Part shown: piece by piece, positions 9,856 through 19,513 of the stretch | Numbering within the stretch: the stretch's first letter is position 1 | How the letters are laid out: every line of letters begins with the position of its first letter | Assembly: GCF_900452415.1 (NCBI RefSeq) | Contig: NZ_UGNX01000001.1 | Coordinates: 3,844,001 to 3,908,000 of the forward strand | Length of the DNA: 64,000 nucleotides | Direction of reading: 5' to 3' | Source: Legionella cincinnatiensis | Lineage (GTDB): Bacteria > Pseudomonadota > Gammaproteobacteria > Legionellales > Legionellaceae | Program-made: the position numbers and the translations under genes | The notes under the pieces: model-generated | Databases searched by the model: none | What the model was told of the DNA's origin: nothing | The model's input: the letters and a program-made list of their open reading frames with translations, nothing else

Positions 9856-11414
9856 ATATCTGGGCCTCTTTCATGCTTCTCAGAAACCCCTTTTGCTATT
9901 TTCTCAATTTCATCCTTTTTTGTAGTAAATGCAGGCTCAAAAAAGCCTACTTTATTGGGCTTTGTAGTTCTTTGTGGTTCAGGACTGGAGGTTTTTTTAG
10001 TCAAACCATCTACCAAGCCTGCAGCTAGCTTTTGTACATACCCAAGCAGAGAAATATCCTCTTGCGGTATTACTTCAGGCTTGCTTCGTTTTGGCATGGC
10101 AAATCCAGGAGCTAGAGGATAACAATGGATATGAGCATTATATGCTGAATTAAGCAAATGAATATTAGGAATATTACTGGAAATAGCTGCATCAACACTT
10201 GAGTATTTACCTTCATTTCCAATCAACGCATGTGGATCAGCGCAATTTGTTACTGCATTAATATATCCTGGTACAGGAGCTAAAGCATCTTCTATTCGAT
10301 CCGTACCCCATTCCAACTTTAATCGCCTACACTCATTTTTTATTGCCTGCAGAATTAGTGCATATTGTTTTGCAACTTCTGGGCTGGCATTATCCGGTAC
10401 TAAAGCACTAAAAGGCAAATTCAAGCGTTTAACCTTACCGAAGTTGGTATCAGATGGGTAGCTCTCTAGAGCAGCTAATATTCCTTTTAAGCGAGCTAAT
10501 TCAACTTTTGCAAGACCATCATTTTGAAGCGCTGTGAAAGGGTAATTAAAATCAAGATCGTAAAGACCGGCGCTAAAAAATCCCATTCCTGCTTTAAGGA
10601 ATTTAAAATTAATTGGGTTTGAATCTTCTGGAAGAGTTTGACTGTAATTGACCAAACCTGCTAATGCTTGATGAAACTCATGCATAATACCCCAACGCAC
10701 CCCATCTAAATCAAGCACTCCACGTATTCTTAAGTCACTATCTAAGCTTGGCCCCCATTGCAATTCCAATGCATTTTCTTTAGAAGGTTTCTTCTGTCTT
10801 TCAACACCATACATCTGAAAAAACATTTCATTTTGCCATACAGCATAGTTCTTGGGTAACTTTTCAATTTCTGAATCTTCAGGATAAAAAAACATACCGC
10901 CGGTATTACGCAAATCACCTTGCCACTGAAATCCAATTTGATCAATAACAATTACATCTTCTGGTTTAGGCAGTTCTTCTACTTTACGACCAAAACCATA
11001 TGCTTTAGTTGCTGTAACTTTACCAATAACTGCGGATCCTTTAACTAAACATCGAATACGCGCAATTTGATCTTCAGTCAGTAGCCCTCCGTATAAGCTA
11101 CAATCCATAATACCGCTCACATTACTGCTTTCATTGCGGGCCAAAAATTGTAAATGTCTTGCAGTAAATTCAGTAGGGTGTTCAGGGAATCGCTCCATCT
11201 GTTCTGTGAAGGGGTTATAGAATTCTTGTCCACATAAATCACTTTCTTTAATGATTGCCTGAAAACCTTCTAATACACTATCGGGATAGTAAACAACGAC
11301 TGGGTTTTTTTTATCTGTAAAGTCAGGTTTTGGTTTGCCAACCGCCGATCGAGTTAACTGCATATTAAAGATACCTGGTTTAGCTGGATTCGGGGTTTCC
11401 GTAAAATTAGGCAT
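9852..11414 (-). CDS. Unrecognised 520-residue protein, effector candidate
   Basis: Soluble protein with no signal peptide or membrane segment and no family I know. AGGAAAA precedes the ATG at good spacing. Visible features: an N-terminal Pro/Lys-rich stretch, a Trp- and aromatic-rich middle (QIGFQWQGDLRNTGGMFFYP near residue 190), a segment MHEFHQALAGLV near 255 that superficially looks like a metal-protease HExxH but lacks the second His, and a polar C-terminus rich in Lys, Glu, Thr and Pro. Size, solubility and polar tail would suit a Dot/Icm substrate, but that is only inference. Convergent with the preceding operon. Confidence 0.6.
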   Translation of the reverse strand: MPNFTETPNPAKPGIFNMQLTRSAVGKPKPDFTDKKNPVVVYYPDSVLEGFQAIIKESDLCGQEFYNPFTEQMERFPEHPTEFTARHLQFLARNESSNVSGIMDCSLYGGLLTEDQIARIRCLVKGSAVIGKVTATKAYGFGRKVEELPKPEDVIVIDQIGFQWQGDLRNTGGMFFYPEDSEIEKLPKNYAVWQNEMFFQMYGVERQKKPSKENALELQWGPSLDSDLRIRGVLDLDGVRWGIMHEFHQALAGLVNYSQTLPEDSNPINFKFLKAGMGFFSAGLYDLDFNYPFTALQNDGLAKVELARLKGILAALESYPSDTNFGKVKRLNLPFSALVPDNASPEVAKQYALILQAIKNECRRLKLEWGTDRIEDALAPVPGYINAVTNCADPHALIGNEGKYSSVDAAISSNIPNIHLLNSAYNAHIHCYPLAPGFAMPKRSKPEVIPQEDISLLGYVQKLAAGLVDGLTKKTSSPEPQRTTKPNKVGFFEPAFTTKKDEIEKIAKGVSEKHERGPDI

Positions 11415-11599
11415 TTTGTTTTCCTCTTGCGTATAAAATGGTTAAAACAGACTTCCAATAAAATGATCCATATGTTATCATTTAGGCCAATATGTAGTCA
11501 AAAAAGATGCTCTATATCAATGCTCTTTGAGCTTAATATATCCGGTAAACTTTAAATGATCTATATTTAAACTTATTAATTATTTTTTAGCGCTTTAAT

Positions 11600-13195
11600 A
11601 TGTCATACACAAAAATTGAAAGTGGTCTTCTTTTGGCCTTAGATTATCCTAAGTTAGATGAGTCAGATTTCATTTTACTTTCCACTAAACTTCTTGAAAA
11701 AAAACTAGGTAATAATGAGAATTATCCTGCTTTTTTGAAACAAATTCAAAAACACTATTTAGAGCAGGAATATAAAAAAGCCATAGAAAATATTTTAAGG
11801 CTGTGTAAAGAGCACGAAACACGATTAGGTACAAACGTTGTTCAACGTTTGATAACGAAAGCCTCTCAGATAACAAGTGACCCCAAAGACAATGAAAGTC
11901 GACGATTTTATGAAGTATTGTATGCAGAACATATTGAATCTATCCTAAGAAAAGACTTTGATTGTTCCGTTTTTGATGAATTAAATGAGGCCTATAACGA
12001 AGTAAGGCCTGAATATACCGTCAATGATCTCACCAAGATTAATACCTTTGAAGAAGCACGAAAGCTAATTTTAGCGTTCGTGATGCTTAATGATAACGTC
12101 GAACTGGGATTAAAAGCTCAATCAACAACCTATCAGAAAAAAGATCGCTCCAGAGAAGAGTTAGGACAAGTCTTAACAGCCAACCCTGGTATTATGAAAC
12201 CCAATTCTCCTAATTTTGCAGATAATAGAGTTGCTATAAAAAAAATAGATAAAATAGTCCTCGATGAAAAAAAGGTGGGTGGCTACTCAAAAACAAATGC
12301 TCAAGTTCCTTTTGTGGCCTCATTATCAGGCACAACTTATTCTTTAGTTGTGGTGCTCCAAAAATATATGGAGAAACATAAAACCGATTTAAATCTTGAA
12401 AAAAAAATAAATAATATCGTAATGTTATGGACTTCTGCATACATTAAGGACGGTTACCACAGCTATAAAGAAGTCATTGATATCTTTAAAGACCCACACA
12501 TTCACTCTATTTTTGCTCAAGCAAACATTAAATTGGATTACGCTATTATTGACGACACTGCTCATGAATTTCATAGAGCTCAAGAATACGCTCAGGGAAT
12601 AGCAACAAAATCAATGATGCATCAAGAACTTGTGCAAAAAGCTCAAGATAAAAATGCTCGCGAAGAAAAACAAAGGCAAATGATTAACTCTTGTGGGATG
12701 CTTATAAAACAACTAAATCAAGCTCCTAAAAGTAAAGAAAGATATCCAGAACAACTTAAATCACTCGATGAGCTCTATAAAAATTGGAGCACGGCAATAA
12801 AAAAGAATCAAGAATTTAAAAAAGAATGTGCGCAAATCTGTGCTGAGATCCAAACTAAAGAGCAAAATACGCCATTCTCTTTTACAGACTTTCTCATTAA
12901 AATTAAAAACTTTTTTAATCGCTTATTTACATCAGGATTTCGTAAAGAGGTGCTCATAGAGCCTGTCAGTATGGCAATAGATATCCTAACTCAACTCAAG
13001 GACACTGTAGAGCAAATACCAGATAGCCCTACCCCTAAATCCCTCATTAGAAAATCTGGTAATCAGCCGATACAATCTGAAGTAAAACATTTTCCCTCTC
13101 CGATAAAAGAGGAGCAGAAACATGCTAACGGACTAACTACTGAATTAAGTCACGATTCAACAACGAAAAGAGATCATCCACTAAACCTTATATAA
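11600..13195 (+). CDS. Unrecognised 531-residue helical protein, effector candidate
   Basis: Largely helical, charged, soluble protein with no known domain that I can see. Residues 350-450 (AQDKNAREEKQRQM onward) look like coiled coil; the last 60 residues are polar, with Pro, Ser, Lys and Glu. It is divergent from the 520-residue gene across an AT-rich gap of 185 bases, which probably holds promoters for both. No clear ribosome-binding site precedes the ATG. Candidate secreted effector by general character only. Confidence 0.55.
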   Translation: MSYTKIESGLLLALDYPKLDESDFILLSTKLLEKKLGNNENYPAFLKQIQKHYLEQEYKKAIENILRLCKEHETRLGTNVVQRLITKASQITSDPKDNESRRFYEVLYAEHIESILRKDFDCSVFDELNEAYNEVRPEYTVNDLTKINTFEEARKLILAFVMLNDNVELGLKAQSTTYQKKDRSREELGQVLTANPGIMKPNSPNFADNRVAIKKIDKIVLDEKKVGGYSKTNAQVPFVASLSGTTYSLVVVLQKYMEKHKTDLNLEKKINNIVMLWTSAYIKDGYHSYKEVIDIFKDPHIHSIFAQANIKLDYAIIDDTAHEFHRAQEYAQGIATKSMMHQELVQKAQDKNAREEKQRQMINSCGMLIKQLNQAPKSKERYPEQLKSLDELYKNWSTAIKKNQEFKKECAQICAEIQTKEQNTPFSFTDFLIKIKNFFNRLFTSGFRKEVLIEPVSMAIDILTQLKDTVEQIPDSPTPKSLIRKSGNQPIQSEVKHFPSPIKEEQKHANGLTTELSHDSTTKRDHPLNLI

Positions 13196-13400
13196 AATAA
13201 TATTTGAATGAGGTAACCTGCATGAACTCATCCATTTTCGCAAGTACTCATTGAGTGGAAGGTGAGGTATATACATACGTAATCCGACCATTTAATGAGA
13301 GAAAATTGTTTTAATTCACTCAGACCTTGATTTAGCGCATTATTTATTTTTATCCTAATTCTATCTGGGACCAGACCCACTAGGATAGATTTTGAAGTTC

Positions 13401-13550
13401 TTAATTTAACGTCAATTATGGATAAGAGATCGGGTTATTCCTTCGATCCGTTCGGGCTGAGAAGGCGCACCAGCGCCTCCTCAGCCCGAACGGATTGTGA
13501 TAGAGACTTGTTATAATTATATCTTTATCCATAACTGACGTTAATTTAGA
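13401..13550. repeat. MITE-like palindromic repeat with nested hairpin
   Basis: In the 400-base gap between two convergent genes lies a palindrome about 150 bases long. Outer imperfect inverted repeats of about 25 bases (13403-13426 and 13522-13548) share TTAACGTCA and TTATGGATAA. Inside sits a perfect 16-base stem (13446-13461 with 13480-13495, ATCCGTTCGGGCTGAG) and, within that, AGGCGC/GCGCCT around a 4-base loop. The GC-rich core contrasts with the AT-rich surroundings. It could be a small non-autonomous element or a REP-like repeat that also ends transcription from both sides. The rest of 13196-13597 shows nothing I can name. Confidence 0.7.
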
Positions 13551-13597
13551 TAATCCTAATTTGGACAGAAGTATTAAATTTCATTATGGGTAAAAAT

Positions 13598-14497
13598 TTA
13601 TCCGATTTTTTGTGCAAGTAAAAGACCAAATAAACCCGATATGGGTCTTCCCAGTTCATCTTGTTTATGCAAATGACCTACCGCTTCTTTATATTCGAGT
13701 ATCGACCACCCACTATCTTGATACACATGATAGAGTTCTTCTTTTTGTGGCAGAAATGTGAAAAATTCTGGTAGTGAAAAAAGTTCTGATTGAATAGGAA
13801 CTACTAAAAAATGATATCCATTTTTCTTAGTTGCCTCTTGAAGTTCAGCGAGCAATTCTGGAATGCGCTGCTGGTTTAAAAACTGTAAGGTGACTGTTGA
13901 GAGTACTAAATCATAACATTCTGATTTAAGACTTAAGGGTTGATTTAAATCGTGCAATTGCGTCTCGACTCCAGGCAGTGCTTCTTTCTGGACAATCTCT
14001 TCAATTGTTCCCAAGGCTGATTGGTTATGATCAATTCCCATAACACGATGTCCCATTTTTGCTAAATACAACAAATTTCTACCTGAACCACAGCCTACAT
14101 CAAGAATCGATGAGTTCTTTAAATGGCGCAAATAAGTTTGATAGACATATACTAAATCACTATGTACTGCCCCTAAACCGTATTTTTTATTGAAATATCG
14201 CTGGGGCATGCAATAAAACTCAAGATTTGCCTTAAATGGTTCACTGACTGGAATAATTTTATGCCATGCAGCAGGAGGAATCAGTAATTGAGAGTTTTCT
14301 TTATCGATTCGAATTCGTGACCATTCATGCCCCTCACCATTGAGGAATACAAAATCAATGACTCCTTCCTGGAGAGAGAGCTTACCCCAAGTTCCTTCTT
14401 TGGTACTGTGTTTTTCCAAGAAAAATTTCAGTTTTCCATGACTGTCAATTTCAATTTGCTTATAACACATTAACTCGCTGTATTCGGATATCATCAT
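13598..14497 (-). CDS. tehB: TehB-like SAM-dependent methyltransferase with N-terminal DUF1971 domain
   Basis: 299 residues: an N-terminal beta-rich part of about 90 residues (DUF1971-like, with PPAAWHKI) followed by a class I methyltransferase with the SAM-binding motif ILDVGCGSGRNLLYLAKMG near residue 130 and an acidic turn GIDHN after it. The layout matches the long TehB form of Haemophilus. The family is linked to tellurite and other oxyanion or oxidative stress by SAM-dependent modification. AAGG precedes the ATG at 14497 by six bases; the adjacent ATG at 14494 is also possible. It lies downstream of the oxidase gene, 34 bases away, perhaps in one operon. Confidence 0.8.
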   Translation of the reverse strand: MMISEYSELMCYKQIEIDSHGKLKFFLEKHSTKEGTWGKLSLQEGVIDFVFLNGEGHEWSRIRIDKENSQLLIPPAAWHKIIPVSEPFKANLEFYCMPQRYFNKKYGLGAVHSDLVYVYQTYLRHLKNSSILDVGCGSGRNLLYLAKMGHRVMGIDHNQSALGTIEEIVQKEALPGVETQLHDLNQPLSLKSECYDLVLSTVTLQFLNQQRIPELLAELQEATKKNGYHFLVVPIQSELFSLPEFFTFLPQKEELYHVYQDSGWSILEYKEAVGHLHKQDELGRPISGLFGLLLAQKIG

Positions 14498-14531
14498 GAT
14501 GCACCTTTTCTTCGGGTTATCGATAATTCTC

Positions 14532-15194
14532 TTATTGGTTGGTATTCTTATTCTCTGTAAGCTCTAGTTCCAGCTTAGTTAAAAGAGTACGGTTTGTTGC
14601 CAATTTATCGGCTAGCTGATGGTTTACATCTCTATGCTCTTCCTCATCAACACGTACAGCTAAGAGCACGTCACGTAAGCATGCATCAGAAGCTAATCCC
14701 CAGTAGCTTTTAGCAATATCAGGAGCGGGGCTATTTTCAATACGGCCCTCATCTAACTCCTGTAAATAATGGGTATAGCTAATCACTGCCTCTTCTTCAA
14801 GATAACCCACAAAACGATGGGCTGTTTTAGAAGAAAGAATATACATCAATAAATACAATACCACGAAAATTGCTTGCGCTATAAAAATAATAGCTCGTTC
14901 AAACCAATTAGGTTTGGCAATGTACATAAAAGTAATCAAATGCATCCGTTCATTTTCTGCTTCATCCAGCAACGTTTTAATCCACCCTTCATCATTTTTG
15001 ATTTTTCTTAAGCAGCGTAAATGCAGTAACGCAGCGCCAACCATGCCCGGTACTGCAGCTACTGTTTCGAGTACTATAGCGCGATTTCCATAGCGTTTTT
15101 GAAAAAAGGTGTCCGCAAAAAAACGAAAAAACTTCACAAGACCAAAGGCAAATTTATCACTGCCGGTTTTAGCGGGTTTATGTATTGCTGACAT
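14532..15194 (-). CDS. Alternative oxidase (ubiquinol oxidase, AOX)
   Basis: Diiron membrane-associated quinol oxidase that reduces oxygen to water without pumping protons and is insensitive to cyanide and NO. All iron ligands of the family are in place: E43 ([11 protein letters not shown]), E82xxH85 (NERMHL), the LEEEA helix around E134, and E184xxH187 ([10 protein letters not shown]). Two hydrophobic segments near residues 45-60 and 103-121 would attach it to the inner membrane. At 220 residues it is a compact bacterial form lacking the mitochondrial leader. AAGGAG precedes the ATG. AOX is uncommon in bacteria; the nearby succinate dehydrogenase and NO reductase would share its quinone pool. 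Confidence 0.95.
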   Translation of the reverse strand: MSAIHKPAKTGSDKFAFGLVKFFRFFADTFFQKRYGNRAIVLETVAAVPGMVGAALLHLRCLRKIKNDEGWIKTLLDEAENERMHLITFMYIAKPNWFERAIIFIAQAIFVVLYLLMYILSSKTAHRFVGYLEEEAVISYTHYLQELDEGRIENSPAPDIAKSYWGLASDACLRDVLLAVRVDEEEHRDVNHQLADKLATNRTLLTKLELELTENKNTNQ

Positions 15195-15520
15195 GATATG
15201 CTCCTTTAGAGGACCTTAACTCAAGACTATTATAATAAAGATGTATTTAAAATACAACTTTTATACGGATATGGGGAACCATTAGGGATATTAGAAAAAT
15301 CACATGCGCTGAGCATAAAATCACCTGGCGACCAGGAAAAGCATCAATGTTTAATGTGGTCGTTATTATTTCTGGTCTAGAATAAGCTATGACATTTTTA
15401 AGAATGTAAGTAAGAAGAACGACGATTGAAATGGCTCCAATTAAATGTAGGCTTATCCATTTTTGCCTCTTTATGCATAAATAATGCTTGTACTTATCAA
15501 AACGTGTTCAATCTCTAGTT
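15195..15520 (-). other. Intergenic region with a start-less hydrophobic open frame
   Basis: Gap of 326 bases between the oxidase and the ATPase. On the minus strand a frame stays open from about 15508 to a stop at 15247 and reads as a short hydrophobic protein (WISLHLIGAISIVVLLTYIL, later a second hydrophobic stretch), but it has no start codon. It may be a decayed small membrane gene or a chance frame. No terminator with a U-tract was seen. Confidence 0.3.
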
Positions 15521-18238
15521 TCATGAATTCACCTTTCGCAAACACCACAAGACAGTGGCTTTACGTCCTTCCTCAAATATCAATATAGAGGAAGCAATAC
15601 CAATGGCCATCACCCACTGAGTAAGGGTCAAGTTGGTCGTCCCAAAAATAGACTGTGCCGGTATCCAGTGCACTGCCAGAACCTGGAGAATGACGACTGC
15701 GGCGAGCGATAGCCATAACATACGATTTTTAAAGAAACCTTTGCTAAAAGCCGAACCACTCTCAACACGAGCATTAAAAATATTGAAAAACTGGAACAGG
15801 ACAAATGTGGTGAAAGCGAGTGTCAGTGCACTGTGCTCATTGTAATTGTTCACTGCATAGCACAACACACCAAGTGTACCCACCATCATCATTAAACCAA
15901 ACGCCACGATGCGACTCAGACGCACCCAAGATAATACAGGTTCCGAACGATGACGTGGCGCATCGTTCATAATCCCTGATCGTCCCGCATCTAGAGCTAG
16001 GGACACTGCAGGAGGACCATCCATGATCAGCGCAACCCACAAGATCTGGATTGGATTAAAAGGTTCCGGCAGTCCTAGGATAGGCGCGAAAAACACCGTC
16101 AAGATAGCGCCAACAGTGGTAGAGAGTTGGAAACGGATGAACTTGAGGATATTATCGTAGAGTACTCGTCCCTGGTGAACCGCACCAACAATTGTGGAGA
16201 AGTTATCATCCGTGAGCACCATAGTCGCAGCTTCTTTTGCAACCGCCGTGCCAACCATACCCATCGCCACGCCAATGTCTGCAATTTTTAGCGCAGGGGC
16301 ATCATTGACACCATCTCCGGTCATCGCCACCACATGCCCCTTACTCTGCAGTGCTTGTACGATCTTCACTTTATGAGCTGGCGACACTCGTGCAAATACG
16401 GTAATCCCGTTGATGACTTCGGCAAGCTGTCGATCATCTAGCCGATCAAGTTCTTTACCAGAGAGGGCCTCGCCTTGCAGACCAAGTTCATGTGCGATAG
16501 CCACGCCCGTATCCTGGTGGTCACCTGTAATCATTTTGACTGCGATGCCAGCCGCTTTACACTGCACGATAGCTTGCTTTGCCTCAGGTCGTGGTGGATC
16601 CTGTAGTCCAATCAGACCTAAAAACGTGAGATCGCTAACCCAAACCAATAAGTTATCTGATCCCACAAATTCTTCGGCCCCCAAAGTGCGGGACGCTATA
16701 AGCAAGCATCGAAGCCCACGAGATGCCATAGTACAATACTCATCTTCTATTTCTTTCTTGTGCTTGCCGTCCAACAAACCATTGTGATCAGCGTCACTAA
16801 TAAAATGGCTGCAGCGAGCAAGAAGAACATCAGGCGCTCCCTTTAAAAAGATTCGAACGTGTTCTCCTACACGGTGAAATGTGGCCATGAACTTATAGGT
16901 TGAATCAAAAGGTATTTCGGCCATGCGAGGATACTCCGCCAGTATGGATTCGCGATGAAGCCCCACCTTTTCCGTAAGTATTAGTAGAGCAGCCTCGGTC
17001 GGATCACCAATTACTCTTCCATCCTCAACATAGCTATCATTACAAGCGACTACGGGGACCAAAACTGGCTGCATGTCTGGCAGCAATGAATTTTCTGTCT
17101 CAGGAAGCACCCCACCCGCAGTGCTGTAGCCCTCACCAGTAACTTTGAATCGCCGGCCAAGGTAGAACAATTCACGCACAGTCATTTGGTTAAGTGTCAG
17201 TGTTCCAGTCTTATCGGAGCAAATGACCGTTGTGCAACCTAGGATCTCAACACTCGCCAGACGCTTGATGATCGCACGGTGTCGCGCCATCTGATACATG
17301 CCCAGGGCCAGAGTTACTGTGACAACTACAGGCAATCCCTCCGGCATTGCAGCAACGGCCAACGCAATAGCATCGATAATAGCATGTGTGAGATTCACAC
17401 CACGAATTAATTGAAATAGAAACAGAAGGCTGATCAACATCAACGCTATCGCGCCCAGACGTTTGCCGAGCTGGTCTAACTGAACTTGTAGTGGGCTGAG
17501 AATCTCTGGTGTTAAAGCCAACTGTTGCGATAACTTTCCCATTTCAGTGCGCACACCGGTGGCCGTGACCACAAGTTCTGCTCGTCCGCGAGTGACCATG
17601 GTATTCATATAGACCATATTTAATCGGTCAGCTATTGGAAGATCTCTTTCAAACATAGCATCCATATGTTTGCTAACTGGTTGTGACTCACCCGTCAAAG
17701 TTGACTCATCGACATCGAGATTGGCCACAACCACCAATCTGCCATCAGCAGGAATTCGGTCCCCAGCTTCCACCAGTACTATATCACCAGGCACCACGGC
17801 TGCAGCATCGATAGTATGTTTCTTACCGTCACGCCGAACATGGGTCTGCGATGGGAGCATCTTTCGTAGTGCGGCTAGACTTTGTTCTGCTCGGTATTCT
17901 TGATAGAAACCGACGAAGGCATTAATCACTACAATCACAAGAATCACACTGGCATCCCTAAAGTTTCCTATTAACGTAGCCAGTGCAGTAGCTCCGATTA
18001 AGATTAGGATCAAAGCGCTTTTAAACTGGGTCAGAAAAAGCAGGATGGGTGATCGTGACGGTTGTTCTTCGATTTGATTAATGCCTACTGAAGCTAATCT
18101 TGTTGCTGCTTCGTGCAAAGTAAGTCCATGAGACAGATCAACATTAAAACGTAGCGCAACCTCACTGATGTCAAGGGTATGCCAAGATTCGGTTTGACTG
18201 ATGTCAGAATCTTTACCTGATTTTCCATTCGGTTGCAT
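15521..18238 (-). CDS. P-type cation ATPase, P2A (calcium-type)
   Basis: 905 residues with all P-type ATPase parts in order: N-terminal cation-ATPase domain, TGES motif (actuator), MPEGLP in membrane helix 4, phosphorylation site DKTGTLT near residue 341, nucleotide-binding domain, MTGDGVNDAP hinge, and six C-terminal helices including LIMDGPPA. PEGLP with that helix-6 motif points to the Ca2+/Mn2+ group (PacL/PMR1-like) rather than heavy metals or K+. Expected to pump divalent cations out of the cytoplasm. GGAG precedes the ATG. Its base composition is visibly richer in G+C than its neighbours, suggesting later arrival. The exact ion is not provable from sequence. Confidence 0.9.
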   Translation of the reverse strand: MQPNGKSGKDSDISQTESWHTLDISEVALRFNVDLSHGLTLHEAATRLASVGINQIEEQPSRSPILLFLTQFKSALILILIGATALATLIGNFRDASVILVIVVINAFVGFYQEYRAEQSLAALRKMLPSQTHVRRDGKKHTIDAAAVVPGDIVLVEAGDRIPADGRLVVVANLDVDESTLTGESQPVSKHMDAMFERDLPIADRLNMVYMNTMVTRGRAELVVTATGVRTEMGKLSQQLALTPEILSPLQVQLDQLGKRLGAIALMLISLLFLFQLIRGVNLTHAIIDAIALAVAAMPEGLPVVVTVTLALGMYQMARHRAIIKRLASVEILGCTTVICSDKTGTLTLNQMTVRELFYLGRRFKVTGEGYSTAGGVLPETENSLLPDMQPVLVPVVACNDSYVEDGRVIGDPTEAALLILTEKVGLHRESILAEYPRMAEIPFDSTYKFMATFHRVGEHVRIFLKGAPDVLLARCSHFISDADHNGLLDGKHKKEIEDEYCTMASRGLRCLLIASRTLGAEEFVGSDNLLVWVSDLTFLGLIGLQDPPRPEAKQAIVQCKAAGIAVKMITGDHQDTGVAIAHELGLQGEALSGKELDRLDDRQLAEVINGITVFARVSPAHKVKIVQALQSKGHVVAMTGDGVNDAPALKIADIGVAMGMVGTAVAKEAATMVLTDDNFSTIVGAVHQGRVLYDNILKFIRFQLSTTVGAILTVFFAPILGLPEPFNPIQILWVALIMDGPPAVSLALDAGRSGIMNDAPRHRSEPVLSWVRLSRIVAFGLMMMVGTLGVLCYAVNNYNEHSALTLAFTTFVLFQFFNIFNARVESGSAFSKGFFKNRMLWLSLAAVVILQVLAVHWIPAQSIFGTTNLTLTQWVMAIGIASSILIFEEGRKATVLWCLRKVNS

Positions 18239-18643
18239 AGCACTCCCTGTTCAGTAAGTCAGAAGCATCACCAAATTGAGCAATGCCTCTGTGAAACCCA
18301 ATACAGTGGTGTTCTAAATTTTTTTGGCTATATAATACTAGAATAGCATTTTCAAAAAGCTTTATTTTTTCCTTCTTTATAGATTACACATTTTCGATTA
18401 AAAATTTTGTACTCTTGAGCTAATCTCAATATCAATCTCTACCTCATTCATCGTGGGATTGCTCCTTCAAAAATAACACCGCCCTCTGTAACATCAGCAC
18501 TGCTTCAATGGTGCAACAGTGGGTCAGGCTTTTTATTTATTTTGTTCCTAATACGATAGGCTATAATTATCATTATATTACTATGCATTGCTTGTAAAAG
18601 GTAAAGATGTCACATCCATCAACAATTGCAGAAAGGTGAATAT
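18239..18643. other. Intergenic region upstream of the CBS gene
   Basis: 405 bases between divergent genes. AT-rich, with several TATAAT-like strings (for example around 18330 and 18562) that could serve as promoters for either side. No gene, RNA or clear repeat is visible. Confidence 0.3.
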
Positions 18644-19102
18644 ATGGCATTTATAGAAGCATTTGTAGAGGAAATAGTCCCTGTCGCACAAAAACGCCTT
18701 GTTACCGTCAGAGATGAGGCTCCATTAATGGAGGCTGCTAAATTTCTTGATGGTCGACACATCAATCTTGTTGTGGTTTGCGACAAGGATGGAGCAATGG
18801 TTGGGATCATTACGCGAACCGATGTTGTTCGTATGATGGCGGTTTGCCAGGGTTGTGGTTGTACTGTCCCTGTGGCAACAGTGATGACCAAAGAAGTTAC
18901 TTATTGCCACCCAAACGACTTGTTGCGCAATGTATGGGCGACTATGAAGGAGCAAAATCTTCTGCATGTCCCTATCGTGGATGAAAATTTTAAACCATTG
19001 GGGGTAATTAATGCACGTGATGCTCTTTTGGTTCTTATGGAAAAAGCAGAGTTTGAGAGCTCATTATTACGCGATTACGTCATGAACGTTGGATATCGAT
19101 GA
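18644..19102 (+). CDS. CBS-domain pair protein
   Basis: 152 residues made of two CBS motifs (about residues 15-70 and 82-140), the small domains that bind adenine nucleotides and regulate partners. No catalytic domain is attached. The segment between them contains a Cys-rich turn CQGCGC, unusual for a CBS protein and possibly a metal or redox site. I start at 18644, where AAAGGTGA gives good spacing; a longer reading from a TTG at 18626 has none. Located between an ATPase gene and the sdh cluster; its regulatory target is unknown. Confidence 0.85.
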   Translation: MAFIEAFVEEIVPVAQKRLVTVRDEAPLMEAAKFLDGRHINLVVVCDKDGAMVGIITRTDVVRMMAVCQGCGCTVPVATVMTKEVTYCHPNDLLRNVWATMKEQNLLHVPIVDENFKPLGVINARDALLVLMEKAEFESSLLRDYVMNVGYR

Positions 19103-19312
19103 TTTTATTCTATGCTGCTATGACGATGAGATTTAGAAACGAGTTGAGAGTGATAAGCAATTCTTATGTCAGCAAGACTAATGCCAGCCGTCATCCGAGC
19201 AAGATTTGCTTGAAGTATTTTGTGAAACATATGGAAAAAATCATCTGTTTTATTTGTGTCTTTTTCATGTGAAGCATTCATTATTCATAATCCAGTATTT
19301 TTAGATGAATGA

Positions 19313-19457
19313 CAATCACTTGAACGTGAACATCCAAATTATAAACTGAGTCCAACGATGACCTCCAGCTGCTATGGTCACCGCAATGTGTCAGATGCTC
19401 AAAGAAGCCGGTATTGATAATGACCATATCCGTACCGAAGAATTTTCTGAGTATTAA
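19313..19457 (+). pseudogene. Remnant of a ferredoxin-NADP reductase-like flavoprotein
   Basis: In the 411-base gap before sdhB, two short pieces in different frames resemble the NAD-binding end of FAD/NAD(P) reductases: SLEREHPNYKLSPTM (from 19316) and, shifted, MVTAMCQMLKEAGIDNDHI then RTEEFSEY and a stop at 19457. In intact relatives these are separated by a longer stretch, so an internal deletion plus frameshift has occurred. The rest of the gap (19103-19312 and 19458-19513) shows no other gene. Confidence 0.6.
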
Positions 19458-19513
19458 TGCCATACTTAACCTACATGGATGTAGTTGCATTTTAAAAAGA
19501 TAGGAGGTCTTGA

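Noticed and set aside
10640..10690. HEFHQ motif in the 520-residue protein as a zinc metalloprotease site
   Set aside because: The second His of HExxH is absent and no downstream ligand motif is visible.
15633..17903. Several plus-strand frames of 60-125 residues across the ATPase gene
   Set aside because: They are shadows of the well-supported ATPase on the other strand.
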